In this document: in pieces, positions 18,832 to 28,016 of the stretch
Position numbering within the stretch: position 1 is the stretch's first letter
Layout: the number at the start of each line of letters is the position of its first letter
Source: Halobacteriales archaeon QS_4_69_34
Lineage (GTDB): Archaea; Halobacteriota; Halobacteria; Halobacteriales; Halococcaceae
Length of the DNA: 64,000 nucleotides
Direction: 5' to 3'
Assembly (NCBI GenBank): GCA_003021045.1
Contig: PXRN01000005.1
Location: 1-64,000, forward strand
Translations under genes and position numbers: made by a program
The notes under the pieces: model-generated
Databases searched by the model: none
What the model was told of the DNA's origin: nothing
What the model saw: the letters and a program-made list of their open reading frames with translations, nothing else

Positions 18832-19340
18832 TCAGTTGGGCACCGCGTCGAACGCCTTGTAGCTCTCCAGTGCGACACCCTCGTTCGTGATCTCGGCGAT
18901 CAAGAGCCCGTTCCGTTGTTAGAGCGGGTCGTTACTGCCTCGTTGAACAGCGGCAGGGCGGCGGGATAGGTGGTGAAAGTAGTGGCGTCGAAGCCGAGGA
19001 GCGATGTACCATATCGGTCGATCTCCTCGACTTCGTCACCGCGTGTAGGCAGGTAGTCAAACAAGAACTCCAACACGTCGCCGACAGCCACGCGAAGGTC
19101 ATCAATGAGCAGGTGACCGCGATACAAGCCTCTGAGACCGGTGTCCTCGACACAGAGTGCATCGCCATTCAACGGCACCTCCGTGCCGGCGATCGTCACA
19201 CGGAGACGATCTCGACGCCCGACGACAGCTACTTCCCCTCGCGCGACGCCGCGCGAGCTGTCCTTCGCCACTCGGCGGACAAGCCGGCGTCGCCGTCGCT
19301 TCCGGTCATCGCGGAGCGTGGGCCACCGTTCGTGGCTCAC
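18832..19340 (-). pseudogene. Frameshifted unrecognised gene
   Basis: One frame (to a stop at 18900) reads VGDVLEFLFDYLPTRGDEVE and DRYGTSLLGFDATTFTTYPA, then goes out of frame near 18925. A second frame continues with GLLIAEITNEGVALESYKAF and ends DAVPN at 18832. The joined sequence looks like the C-terminal half of a real protein, while the N-terminal Arg-rich part does not. No family is recognised. It sits between the UDG-like gene and the phosphoesterase in the accessory patch. Confidence 0.4.
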
Positions 19341-19514
19341 GGCGCGCTTGAGTAGTGATGCGAGGGGAACGAACTGGCTTTCCGGAGAAAGTGAGCCCCT
19401 CGTCGGCTGGATCTCGGTTTCTTGACACTAGAATTCATCGTGGTCGCCGCCGCGATGAAGCCCGTTCACAGCATCTACGAGAGTTACAGGGCTCCGAAGT
19501 CGGCGAGACACCAC

Positions 19515-21503
19515 CTACGACTGTAAATCGTCGTTGGGCTCCTGCGAGACGCACTCAACGGTAATCTCCAGTTCACTTTCCTCGGCCACGTCGTAGGCGA
19601 GTTTCAGCACCTGCTCGCCATCGCCGCGGCGACGCCACTCGACAGTCGCGTTCTCGACTCGGACGCCAGCGCAGTCGTCGAGCGTCTGGAGCAGGCTCCC
19701 TTCTACCGACGTAGCGAGGTCGTTGTTGACGCGCACGACGGCCCGATCGTCGGTTTCCTCGACCCGATCGACGGAGAGCAGATAGGAAGGGTGCGAGTAC
19801 AGACCGACATCGGTATGCGTGGCGGTCCATGCTTCTTCGTTGATCGTCCGCTCGTCGAGCGACGCCTCCGACTCCCAGGGGTAGCCGAACGTCGCCGGAT
19901 CGACGCCGGCGTTCGAGAGGTCGACGGTGAGCGGCCGCCAGCCCCAGTATTGACCGGTCGAGGAGGCGGTCGTCGTGCAGTTGACGTAGAGCGTGCCAAG
20001 CGAGGTATCCCGGAGGCGATCGACCACCTCGGCCGCCGACCGCGATTCAGGGTCGACCTCCCACGCGTACTCGCCGTACTCGCCGTCGCCGTCGTCTGTC
20101 TCCCCCTCGCGTAATCCGTATTCGATATAGTGGTAGGCCGCAGGCGACGACCGCGGTCCGTGTGTCTCGGCGATATCGGCGACACCCGCGGGATCAGGGA
20201 CCGATCGGGCGATCCGGTCGCGATGACTATGACCGCTGAAGAAGGCTTCGACGCCCGTTTCGTCGAACAGCTGGCGGAGCCGGAACTGGTTTTCACCGGT
20301 CCAGAGCTGGCCGCTTTCGGGAAACCGGGAGCCGCGGGCAGTCTGTTCGGCGACCGGCGCGCCCTGTGTTTCTTCGCGGAAGCGGTTCTCGGGATCGGGC
20401 TGCCACGACGGATTGTGGTGGCCGAACGCAAGGACGGTTCCATCGGCATCCCGAAGGTCGCTGTCGAGCCAGTCGAACTGTGCATCCCGTACCTGTCCGC
20501 CGAAGGTCGAGACTGCGGCACTCGCGCCCGTGCGATCGAGGTACGACCAGTCGTACGTGTCCACGGAGACGAGGTGGAGATCCCCGATCTCGACGCTATA
20601 GGAGGGGGGACCGAACGTCTCACGGTATAGTGCCTTCCCGTCGACGCCGCTCTGGACGTAGCCATCGTGATTGCCCACCGTACAGTAGGAGGGTGCACGG
20701 ATCTCGTTGACGATATCCCACGCGTCCTCGTACTCGGCGTAGTACTTCCCCGGTGCGTCCTGCCCGAAGGTGAGGTCACCCACGACGACCACGAGGTCGG
20801 GATCGATCGCGTTTACCTCGGCGATTGCCCGTCGCGTCGCCTCCCATCGGTCCGAGGGGCGGCCGCCCGTCGTCCGGCGGGTGCGCGTCACGAACGGATC
20901 CGCCGAGCGCTCGTCGAACGACTCCCGTGCACCAGTTCCCAGCGCCCGAGGATCGCCGATTTGCGGATCCGCGATAACCGCGACTTTCGGTCGATCAGGG
21001 ATAGATTCACGGACGCTCACCGCCCGCGGCTGGTGGTCGTCCCCGCCAGCCCACGAGATGTGCAGGTCGTACAATCCCTCAGTGAACCCTCTTTGTGGCG
21101 TGAACTCAGGGATCTGGAACCGTGCGACCGTCACATCGGCGTCCTCGTCTTCATCGGCGTTCCAGATGGCGCTGGTGCCGTCGCTCACATCCCGGAGCTT
21201 GAGGTCGGTCGGCGTCTCGACACCTCCAAAACTCGGCACCAGAGAGCCGCTCAGCGTCGCGGTGTCGATGGTCGCGTCCGCATCGAGTTCGACGCGGAGG
21301 ACGTCGCCCGCAACCTCAATGGTAGGGACGCCGGCCAGTGGGGAGCGGATCGTTCGAATCTTCGGCTGGTAAGGCCTCGTGCCATCCCCACCAGTAGGAT
21401 TCTCCTCGCCATCTTGGCTGTGATCAGCGGCCGCCTCACCCACGAACGCTGCCGTCCCGACAGCGGCGGTACCAGTTCTTGCAAGGAACTCGCGTCGGTC
21501 CAT
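19515..21503 (-). CDS. Tat-exported calcineurin-like metallophosphoesterase
   Basis: A 662-residue protein. It opens with a twin-arginine signal MDRREFLARTGTAAVGTAAF. An N-terminal beta domain (about 45-170) precedes the phosphoesterase core: VAVIADPQIGD, VVVGDLTFG, CTVGNHDGY, FGHHNPSW and FSGHSHRD. All the dinuclear-metal ligands (D, D, N, H, H, H) are visible. The C-terminal 170 residues form an extra beta-rich domain. It likely hydrolyses phosphoesters outside the cell. A minus-strand GTATAAG (21529-21535) about 27 bases upstream fixes the start. It closes the accessory patch. Confidence 0.85.
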   Translation of the reverse strand: MDRREFLARTGTAAVGTAAFVGEAAADHSQDGEENPTGGDGTRPYQPKIRTIRSPLAGVPTIEVAGDVLRVELDADATIDTATLSGSLVPSFGGVETPTDLKLRDVSDGTSAIWNADEDEDADVTVARFQIPEFTPQRGFTEGLYDLHISWAGGDDHQPRAVSVRESIPDRPKVAVIADPQIGDPRALGTGARESFDERSADPFVTRTRRTTGGRPSDRWEATRRAIAEVNAIDPDLVVVVGDLTFGQDAPGKYYAEYEDAWDIVNEIRAPSYCTVGNHDGYVQSGVDGKALYRETFGPPSYSVEIGDLHLVSVDTYDWSYLDRTGASAAVSTFGGQVRDAQFDWLDSDLRDADGTVLAFGHHNPSWQPDPENRFREETQGAPVAEQTARGSRFPESGQLWTGENQFRLRQLFDETGVEAFFSGHSHRDRIARSVPDPAGVADIAETHGPRSSPAAYHYIEYGLREGETDDGDGEYGEYAWEVDPESRSAAEVVDRLRDTSLGTLYVNCTTTASSTGQYWGWRPLTVDLSNAGVDPATFGYPWESEASLDERTINEEAWTATHTDVGLYSHPSYLLSVDRVEETDDRAVVRVNNDLATSVEGSLLQTLDDCAGVRVENATVEWRRRGDGEQVLKLAYDVAEESELEITVECVSQEPNDDLQS

Positions 21504-21528
21504 GGGTTAGGTGTTGCCGCGTAGATGA

Positions 21529-21535
21529 CTTATAC
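21529..21535 (-). promoter_or_regulatory. TATA box of the phosphoesterase gene
   Basis: GTATAAG on the minus strand is centred about 28 bases before the ATG at 21503. Confidence 0.6.
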
Positions 21536-21737
21536 ACACTGCCAAAAATGTATGGCCCGCGTCGTTGACCGAGGGTGCTTGAGAACGGAGCAGGTCGGCC
21601 GTCGGCGAACGCCACTGGAGCCGCGGGACGCCGACACGGGCAGCCACCCCTCGAACGGATCGCTCAGCGACGGGTGGGTAGCAGGTCAGTTCGGCTGCGG
21701 TCGGTTGGTTTTTCGGGCCACGGGACTACCGGTTTGC

Positions 21738-22211
21738 ATGGACGGCTCCGTCGCGTTCGAGCGGACGCCGGCCGGTCGTCGACTCGTCGTCTCCCGGCGA
21801 GTCGACGCGCCCGCCGCGGTCGTCTGGGAACTGCTGGCCGACACCCGCCGGTGGCCCGAGTGGGGACCGTCGGTCGCGGCCGTCGAGTGCGAGGAGCGGA
21901 TCGTCCGGACGGACACGCGCGGTCGAATCCGGACGACGGGTCTCGCCGACGTGCTTCCGGAAATCGGCTCGCGTCCGCTCGCCAGCCGCGTCTTCGGCGG
22001 GGTCTGGCTGCCCTTCCGGGTGACCGACTGTGGCGGTCGGCGCTGGACGTGGCGCGTCGCCGGCGTCCCGGCGACCGGTCACCGGGTCGAAAGAATGGAC
22101 GAGAGCTGTCGCGTCGCGTTCGAGGTCCCGCTCCCCGCGGCGGCTTACGCACCCATCTGCGGGCGTGCGCTCGACCGGATCGAGCGGCTGGCGACCGCGG
22201 GCAGCGGCTGA
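21738..22211 (+). CDS. SRPBCC (START-like) family protein
   Basis: A 157-residue single-domain protein of the SRPBCC ligand-binding fold. The N-terminal strand-helix VVSRRVDAPAAVVWELLADT followed by RRWPEWGPSVAAVE is the family's signature, and a later RWTWRVAGVPATGHRVE lines the cavity. It may bind or transform a hydrophobic ligand; none can be named. GTTTTTCG about 27 bases upstream supports the ATG at 21738. A second, distinct SRPBCC gene lies 490 bases downstream, across the zinc-finger gene. Confidence 0.75.
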   Translation: MDGSVAFERTPAGRRLVVSRRVDAPAAVVWELLADTRRWPEWGPSVAAVECEERIVRTDTRGRIRTTGLADVLPEIGSRPLASRVFGGVWLPFRVTDCGGRRWTWRVAGVPATGHRVERMDESCRVAFEVPLPAAAYAPICGRALDRIERLATAGSG

Positions 22212-22267
22212 GGGCGAACGAGCGTGGGGCCGCCCCGAGGCGGTGCGGCGACGCGCCCGGATCCTGG

Positions 22268-22504
22268 CTACCGCGAGACGAGCCGGAAGTCCGCCACCTG
22301 GTGGATGTCCTCGTCGATCGCCTCCCCGTCACAGTCGGGCGTCGGACACGAGAATCGCCAGCCGTCCTGTGTCGCCCGTCGCTCGGGGAAGCGCTCGCCA
22401 CAGCGCTCACAGAACAGCTCCCCGTCAGCACAGACGTCGCGGTGGAGCTCGAGTTCGAGCTCTGTAGCGAACGCCCGCTGGCAGTTCCGGCAGACGTGTG
22501 TCAT
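22268..22504 (-). CDS. C2H2-like small zinc-finger protein
   Basis: A 78-residue protein with two likely zinc sites: Cys5, Cys8, His21 and Cys25 (CRNCQRAFATELELELHRDV) and Cys32, Cys35, Cys53 and Cys58 (CERCGERF ... CPTPDC). Haloarchaea carry related small zinc-finger proteins with DNA- or RNA-binding or unknown roles. A CATATATCC element on the minus strand near 22527-22536 is about 27 bases before the ATG. Confidence 0.75.
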   Translation of the reverse strand: MTHVCRNCQRAFATELELELHRDVCADGELFCERCGERFPERRATQDGWRFSCPTPDCDGEAIDEDIHQVADFRLVSR

Positions 22505-22702
22505 GATCGTTCACACTCGGTCCGAGGATATATGTGCTGTGATTCGTTTTGGCCTATCGAGGTGATGGGAGTTCGGATGTGGGGGTGGGAGAGTGGATCC
22601 CGGGCGACAGAACGCGTCGTGAACTGGCGGTCACGCCGGATCGACGGGTCGCCAGAAACCCCGACCGCGACGCTTTAGCCCGTTCGGCGCCCCATCGCGT
22701 CC

Positions 22703-23185
22703 ATGCCGGTCTACGAGCGCGAGACGCGCGTCGCCGCCCCGTTCGAGCGGGTCACGGAGTTCCACTCGACGCTCGACGGGCTGGCGGCGCTCACGCCCGA
22801 GTGGATGGGCCTCCGGGTCGAGTCGGTGCGCGGCCCCGACGGCGAGCCCGATCCCGAAACCCTCGAGGCGGGCTCGGTCGCCGAGCTCTCGGTCCGCCCC
22901 TTCGGGATCGGCCCGCGCCAGCGCTGGACGACACACATCGTCGCGCGCGAGGAGCGCGAGGGCGGGGCGACGTTCCGCGACGAGATGCACGACGGGCCCT
23001 TCGAGCGCTGGGTCCACACCCACGGCTTCTACGCCGACGGCGACGGGACGCTCGTTCGCGATCGCGTCGAGTACGAGCTCCCCGGCGGGCGGGTCGGGCG
23101 CGCGCTCGGGCCGTTCGCCGTCGTCGGCTTCGAGCCGATGTTCCGGTATCGCCACCGCGAGACGAAGCGACGTCTCGAACGATAG
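22703..23185 (+). CDS. SRPBCC family protein, cyclase/dehydrase-like
   Basis: A 160-residue SRPBCC protein starting MPVYERETRVAAPFERVTEF. Visible features are the strand-helix opening, LAALTPEWMGLRVE, the central TTHIVAREEREGGATFRDEM, and the C-terminal helix region LGPFAVVGFEPMFRYRH found in many coenzyme Q-binding/cyclase-like members. The ligand is unknown. GCTTTAGC about 27 bases upstream supports the start. It is separated from the flavoprotein gene by 113 bases on the same strand. Confidence 0.75.
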   Translation: MPVYERETRVAAPFERVTEFHSTLDGLAALTPEWMGLRVESVRGPDGEPDPETLEAGSVAELSVRPFGIGPRQRWTTHIVAREEREGGATFRDEMHDGPFERWVHTHGFYADGDGTLVRDRVEYELPGGRVGRALGPFAVVGFEPMFRYRHRETKRRLER

Positions 23186-23298
23186 CGGGTTCTCTCTTCG
23201 TCCCCTCCGGTAGCCCCGGTGTTTCCCGATAGCACCCCGCGCCGACTGCCGTGTGACGGGCACGTAGGTTTAACAGGTCGGGCGTCCTCCGGCGGGAC

Positions 23299-23862
23299 AT
23301 GACCGACACCGACGTCGCGGTGGTCGGCGGCGGACCCGCTGGGCTGAGCGCGGCGCTGTTCGCCGCGAAGAACGGGCTGCGTACGACGGTGTTCGATACC
23401 GACGAGACGTGGATGCACAAGGCTCACCTCTTCAACTACCTCGGTATCGAGAGCGAGGACGGCTCGGCGTTCATGGACGATTCGCGCGCGCAGGTCGACG
23501 AGTTCGGCGTCGAGCGCCGCCAGAACGTGGCGGTCACGAGCGTCGCCGAGAACGGCGGCGGGTTCACCGTGAGTACCGAGGACGGCGAGCACGAGGCCCA
23601 GTACGTCGTGCTGGCGACGGGCGCGAACCGGGACCTCGCCGCGGAGCTGGGCTGTGGATTTACCGACGAGGACGTCGTGGACGTGGACGTGACGATGGAG
23701 ACCACGGTCGAGGACGCCTACGCGACGGGCGCGATGGTGCGCGCCGAGGAGTGGCAGGCGATCATCTCCGCGGGCGACGGGGCCGCGGCGGCGCTGAACG
23801 TCCTCACCAAGGAGAAAGGCGAACACTTCCACGACTTCGATACGCCCGCCGACGCCGAGTGA
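23299..23862 (+). CDS. Short thioredoxin reductase-like flavoprotein
   Basis: A 187-residue FAD-binding protein with VAVVGGGPAGLSAALFAAKN near residues 6-25, the second nucleotide-associated VVLATGANRDLA near 108-119, and DAYATGAMVRAEEWQ (the family's FAD-ribityl motif) near 144. It lacks the inserted NADPH domain and C-x-x-C disulfide of true thioredoxin reductase, so it is a minimal FAD protein. A GGTTTAACAGG element about 27 bases upstream supports the start. A copy of the intergenic repeat follows the stop. Confidence 0.8.
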   Translation: MTDTDVAVVGGGPAGLSAALFAAKNGLRTTVFDTDETWMHKAHLFNYLGIESEDGSAFMDDSRAQVDEFGVERRQNVAVTSVAENGGGFTVSTEDGEHEAQYVVLATGANRDLAAELGCGFTDEDVVDVDVTMETTVEDAYATGAMVRAEEWQAIISAGDGAAAALNVLTKEKGEHFHDFDTPADAE

Positions 23863-23880
23863 GCCCGATCGGCGGTGACG

Positions 23881-24078
23881 GTTGTGTGCGGTCGGCGCGG
23901 CTGCGCACCGCTCCGTCGGCACGCACCTCCCGTGCGAGGGACGAGGGCGCGAGGGCCGTGGCGCTGTTGCGGTGCGGTAGCCCGAGCGCGCGAATCGACC
24001 GGGGAGGGCCGTGGCTGACTGCGGTCGCGGTGGCGAAGCGGTGTGGATGCGGTTTTCGGATCCGTCGGCACTCGCGGT
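23881..24078 (-). repeat. Modular GC-rich intergenic repeat, copy D (reverse)
   Basis: Read on the minus strand it shows ACCGCGAGTGCCG, CACCGCTTCGC, CCACCGCGACCGCA, CACGGCCCTCCCC, CGCTCGGGCTACCGCACCGC, GGCCCTCGC, TCGTCCCTCGCACG and GACGGAGCGGTGCGCAGCC. The order is the same as in copies A and B. Confidence 0.7.
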
Positions 24079-24163
24079 CGGCGCGTCGCGTGGCTCGACT
24101 CGCGGTTCTCGCGGCCCCGCTCGATTCACAATCGGTAAGCCCGGCCTTCGCCTCGCATGGGGC

Positions 24164-25084
24164 GTGAGCACCGACGTCTTCGAGCGGGTCGAGCGCGCGA
24201 CCCCGCCGGCCGCGGCGCTGGCGGTCGCGGTCGTCGCGGTCAGCACCAGCGCGATCCTCGTCCGGTGGAGCGTGGCCCCGAGCCTCGTGACGGCCTTCTA
24301 CCGGGTGCTGTTCACCACCGCGCTCCTCGCGCCGCTCGCGTTCACCCGCCACCGGGGCGCGTTCGGTCGACTCTCGCGCCGCGACCTCCTTCTCGCGAGT
24401 GCGGCGGGGGTCGCGCTCGCGCTCCACTTCGCGTCGTGGTTCGAGAGCCTCCGCTGGACGAGCGTCGCCGCCTCCGTGACGCTCGTCCAGTCCCAGGTGC
24501 TGTTCGTCGCCGCCGGTGGGGCCTTCCTCCTCGGCGAGCGCGTGGGGCGGCGGACGGCTCTCGGGATTATCGTCGCGCTCGCGGGCATCGCGGTCATGTC
24601 GGTCGGCGATTCCCTCGCGGGGACGCTCGCCGGCGCGGCCCCGCTGTACGGGAACGCGCTCGCGCTCGTCGGGGCGGTCTGTGCGGCGGGCTACGTGCTC
24701 GCCGGGCGCTTGCTCCGCCAGCGAGTGGCCCTTGTCCCCTACGTGCTCGTCGTCTACGCGGTCTGTACGGCGATCCTGTTCGCGCTCGCCGCCGCGGCGG
24801 GCGAGGCGCTGCTCGCCTACCCGGCCCGCGAGTGGCTGCTCTTTCTCGGGATGGCGGTCGGCCCGGGCCTGTTCGGGCACACGGTGTTGAACTGGGCGCT
24901 CGCCCACGTCGAATCGAGCGTCGTCAGCGTCTCCCTGCTGGGCGAACCGGTGGGGAGCGCGCTGCTCGCCGTCCTCTTGCTCGCGGAGGTCCCGAGCGCG
25001 GTTACGGTCGCTGGCGGCGCGGTCGTGCTCGCGGGGATCGCCGTGACGGCGCGGGCACGATCGGTGCGGGACGTCCCGTCGTGA
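24164..25084 (+). CDS. EamA/DMT-family transporter
   Basis: A 306-residue integral membrane protein with about ten hydrophobic segments in two EamA repeats, for example LAVAVVAVSTSAILVRWSVA at the start and GHTVLNWALAHVESSVVSVS in the second half. The family exports metabolites such as amino acids or nucleosides; the substrate is not predictable. GTG at 24164 is chosen because GGTAAGC lies about 27 bases before it. The last part, GGAVVLAGIAVTARARS, is encoded by DNA repeated at 26101-26139. Confidence 0.85.
   Translation: MSTDVFERVERATPPAAALAVAVVAVSTSAILVRWSVAPSLVTAFYRVLFTTALLAPLAFTRHRGAFGRLSRRDLLLASAAGVALALHFASWFESLRWTSVAASVTLVQSQVLFVAAGGAFLLGERVGRRTALGIIVALAGIAVMSVGDSLAGTLAGAAPLYGNALALVGAVCAAGYVLAGRLLRQRVALVPYVLVVYAVCTAILFALAAAAGEALLAYPAREWLLFLGMAVGPGLFGHTVLNWALAHVESSVVSVSLLGEPVGSALLAVLLLAEVPSAVTVAGGAVVLAGIAVTARARSVRDVPS
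25015..25053 (+). repeat. 39-bp direct repeat, left copy
   Basis: Identical over 39 bases to 26101-26139, in the same orientation and the same reading frame, inside the 3' end of the DMT transporter gene. Confidence 0.9.
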
Positions 25085-25467
25085 TGACGTGGTTCAGGCT
25101 TCGGCTGCGCCGTTTCTGCCGGACGGTAGCAAAAGCTATCGGACGACTACTGCTTGCGAAGAAGGTAACTGAAAGCGTCACCCGAGTCACCAACAAGACA
25201 TTTGCTCGAACCGCTCGGCAGTGTGGGGCCGTGTCCTTCTACTGCGCGCCCGCTCTCACCATCGTTGAGCGCACGGGGTACGGACGAGAACTGTCACTCA
25301 TTTGTATTAGGAATGGTTTACACCATCGCAGCCGGAGCGGCCGAAGCCATGAGTCGGCATCGATCGTCACGCCGAGCGTCCACCCCGGTACGTAAAGCGA
25401 TTTGATAGACTAAAACAGCTATTTCACCCAAACAGGGGTTATTATGGACCGGTGAGCATACAGGGAT
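25085..25467. other. Gap with a doubtful ORF and the lipoprotein promoter
   Basis: An open frame overlaps the transporter stop (ATG at 25084) and runs about 100 codons to 25395, starting MTWFRLRLRRFC. It is basic and unlike its neighbours, so I do not call it a gene. Composition is less GC-rich than average. A TATA-like TTATTAT (25439-25445) precedes the lipoprotein ATG by about 26 bases. Confidence 0.4.
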
Positions 25468-26043
25468 ATGGCACCACCGACACGACGCTTACTACTCCGG
25501 GTGGGCGGAAGCCTGCTCGCAACCGCAGCTCTCGCCGGCTGTACCGGGACAACATCAACCAGCGACGGGACGACGGCTACGACCACCGAAGCGACCACCA
25601 CGGCGCCGACGACCACGACAGATACACCGACCACGACCATTGAAGAACCCACGACCACCGAAGAACTCACGACCACTTCGGACACTACCGCCACGCACAC
25701 TCGGCCTCCTACATCCAATGGAACGATCGCGGCAGCATCCAATGTTTCGAAGGATGAGGCGAAAGAGCGTTCTCTCGCTGCCGAAGCGGAGTATCTCACC
25801 AGGCAATTTCAGAATGCGACCTGTCTTTCCGCGTGGGACTTCGGAGGGACAGTCAAGAAGCGGGCGACGGTCACCAACCGTACCGCTGACGGGGTGTACG
25901 TCGAGGTGACACACCCATACACGTACTCGAAGGAGTTCGGAAGGACCGATATGGTGGCGGACGTAGGGACGAATGCACTCTACGTCGTCACCGCTGAGAG
26001 TAGCCGGCGGGTCCGGGGTGACAACGTATCGCCTCGTAGTTGA
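25468..26043 (+). CDS. Lipoprotein with Thr-rich stalk
   Basis: A 191-residue secreted protein. The signal has paired arginines (TRRLLLRVGGSLLATAALAG) and a lipobox LAGC, then a Thr-rich stalk (about 27-85) likely to be O-glycosylated. The C-terminal domain (about 90-190) reads WDFGGTVKKRATVTNRTADG and VYVEVTHPYTYSKEFG. The function is unknown. The gene lies between the two copies of a 39-bp direct repeat and is less GC-rich than flanking genes, so it may have been inserted behind the transporter. Confidence 0.65.
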   Translation: MAPPTRRLLLRVGGSLLATAALAGCTGTTSTSDGTTATTTEATTTAPTTTTDTPTTTIEEPTTTEELTTTSDTTATHTRPPTSNGTIAAASNVSKDEAKERSLAAEAEYLTRQFQNATCLSAWDFGGTVKKRATVTNRTADGVYVEVTHPYTYSKEFGRTDMVADVGTNALYVVTAESSRRVRGDNVSPRS

Positions 26044-26100
26044 AACCGAGCACGATCGCTACCGTGTCTCCCCACCGACCAGCACGCACACCGTTCTCGT

Positions 26101-26139
26101 CGGCGCGGTCGTGCTCGCGGGGATCGCCGTGACGGCGCG
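26101..26139 (+). repeat. 39-bp direct repeat, right copy
   Basis: Identical to 25015-25053. It lies in an open frame that ends VLAGIAVTARARSGM at 26158, the same peptide as the DMT transporter C-terminus, so it is a duplicated gene tail rather than an independent gene. Confidence 0.9.
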
Positions 26140-26208
26140 AGCGCGCTCCGGGATGTGACCGTCGTCGACCGAATCGGCGGGATTCGCCGGCGGTCGAGCG
26201 CCGACCTC

Positions 26209-27834
26209 TCACCCGGTCGACGGCGTCGCCGCTAACGGTTCCTCCCCTCGCCCGTCGGCGATGAGGTCGGCGGCCCGCTCGGCGATCGCGATCGTCGGTG
26301 CGTTGGTGTTCCCGCCGGTGATCGTCGGCATGACCGAGGCGTCGACGACCCGGAGGCCCTCGATGCCGTGGACCCGCAGCCGGTCGTCTACGACCGCCAT
26401 CGGATCGTCACCCATCTTGCAGGTGCCGACCGGGTGATAGACCGTATGGGAGGTCTCGCGGACGTGTTCGGCGATCCCGGCGTCAGTCTGCACGTCCGCG
26501 CCGGGCCAGACCTCCTCGCCCCGGTGCTCCTCGAACGCGTCCGCGCGGGCGATCTCGCGTGCCCGCCTGATCCCTTCGACGAGAGCCTCCAGATCCGGTT
26601 CCTCGCTGAGATACCGCGGATCGATGGCCGGCGCGTCGAACGGGTCGTCGCCACGGAGAGTGATCCGCCCGCGACTCTCCGGGCGGAGTTGGGTCGCGCC
26701 GATCGAGAACCCGCGGCCCTCCTCGGGGTTGTCGAAGCCGTGGCGCATGAAGTACGTCGGCCCGAAGTGATACTGGAGGTCCGGGGCCGGGAGGTCGGGG
26801 TCCGTTCGGACGAACCCGCCGGCCTCGCCGATGTTCGAGGTCAGCGGCCCGCGCTTGAGCAGGAAGTACTTGGGGAGGTGCCGGAGCTTGTCGGCGTCGT
26901 CGAGCGTGTGCGCGTTCGTCGCCTCGTGGACCACGAACGCGAACAGATGGTCCTGAAGGTTTCGACCGACACCGGGCAGGTCGTGCCGTACTTCGATGTC
27001 GTGCTCGCGGAGATGCTCGGGCTCGCCGATCCCCGAGAGCATGAGCAGCTGCGGCGTGTTGACCGCCCCCGCCGAGAGGACGACCTCCCGGGCGGCGTCG
27101 GCCCGGACTCGATCGCCGTCGACCTCGTACTCGACGCCGGTCGCGCGAGCCCCCTCGAACGTGACCCGCGTGACCTGCGCGCCGGTCCTCGTGGTCAGGT
27201 TGTGCCGGTCGAGCACCGGCTTCAGGTAGGCGTCAGCGGCGCTGTGGCGCTCGCCGTCCTTCTGGGTGAGGTGATAGAGCCCCACTCCCTCCTGGCGTGT
27301 GCCGTTGAAGTCCTCGTTCCGGATCTCGCCGACCTCGACCGCCGCGTCGACGAACGTCGCCGACAGCGAGCGGGGCGACCGGGGCGTACTGACGGCGAGG
27401 GGCCCGTCCTGTCCGTGGTACTCGGACGCGCCGGGCTCGAACCGTTCGCTCCGCCTGAAGTACGGCAGCAGGTCCTCGTAGCCCCAGCCGTCGTTGCCCT
27501 GCGAGGCCCAGCCGTCGTAGTCCTCCCGGTGCCCGCGGACGTAGATCATCGCATTGATCGCGCTCGACCCGCCGAGGGTCTTTCCACGCGGCCAGTAGAG
27601 CTCGCGGTCGTTCATCGCCGACTGGGGCTCGGTGTAGTACTCCCAGTCGACCGAACTCCCGAAGAGCTCGGGGAAGGCGGCCGGGATGTCGATCTCCCGT
27701 TTCTCGTTGGGCTCGCCGGCTTCGAGCAGCAAGACCGTCCGCTCCTCGTTCGCGCTGAGGCGGCTGGCGAGCACACAGCCCGCCGACCCCGCGCCGACGA
27801 CGACGTAGTCGTAGGTGGCCGTTCTGGGTGGCAT
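26209..27834 (-). CDS. GMC-family oxidoreductase (choline dehydrogenase-like)
   Basis: A 541-residue FAD enzyme. The dinucleotide motif VVVGAGSAGCVLASRLS is at residues 11-27, with LLLEAG after it. GMC signatures PRGKTLGGSSAINAMIYVRG (signature 1) and LSAGAVNTPQLLMLSGIG (signature 2) are clear. The catalytic histidine lies in HPVGTCKMG. Members oxidise alcohols such as choline or polyols; substrate is open. No signal peptide. A GCTATATGG element about 27 bases upstream supports the ATG. Confidence 0.9.
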   Translation of the reverse strand: MPPRTATYDYVVVGAGSAGCVLASRLSANEERTVLLLEAGEPNEKREIDIPAAFPELFGSSVDWEYYTEPQSAMNDRELYWPRGKTLGGSSAINAMIYVRGHREDYDGWASQGNDGWGYEDLLPYFRRSERFEPGASEYHGQDGPLAVSTPRSPRSLSATFVDAAVEVGEIRNEDFNGTRQEGVGLYHLTQKDGERHSAADAYLKPVLDRHNLTTRTGAQVTRVTFEGARATGVEYEVDGDRVRADAAREVVLSAGAVNTPQLLMLSGIGEPEHLREHDIEVRHDLPGVGRNLQDHLFAFVVHEATNAHTLDDADKLRHLPKYFLLKRGPLTSNIGEAGGFVRTDPDLPAPDLQYHFGPTYFMRHGFDNPEEGRGFSIGATQLRPESRGRITLRGDDPFDAPAIDPRYLSEEPDLEALVEGIRRAREIARADAFEEHRGEEVWPGADVQTDAGIAEHVRETSHTVYHPVGTCKMGDDPMAVVDDRLRVHGIEGLRVVDASVMPTITGGNTNAPTIAIAERAADLIADGRGEEPLAATPSTG

Positions 27835-28016
27835 TCTCTCTCACCACGAACGCCAGCCATATAGCGTTCCCGGGGCCCGACGGTCCGCTTCGTGGGTCGC
27901 TCTCGGGACGGCAACCCGGGGCACTCCCTTTGCTCACTCGCCCTCTTCGCTCTCCCCTCTCCACTCGCCAGCCCGTGCATCAGTTCTCGGCCCGGGCTTC
28001 GACGACCGCGCGATCG

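Noticed and set aside
25084-25395. A basic ORF behind the DMT transporter (MTWFRLRLRRFC)
   Set aside because: Basic and without a domain or coding-like acidic composition; described as a gap instead.
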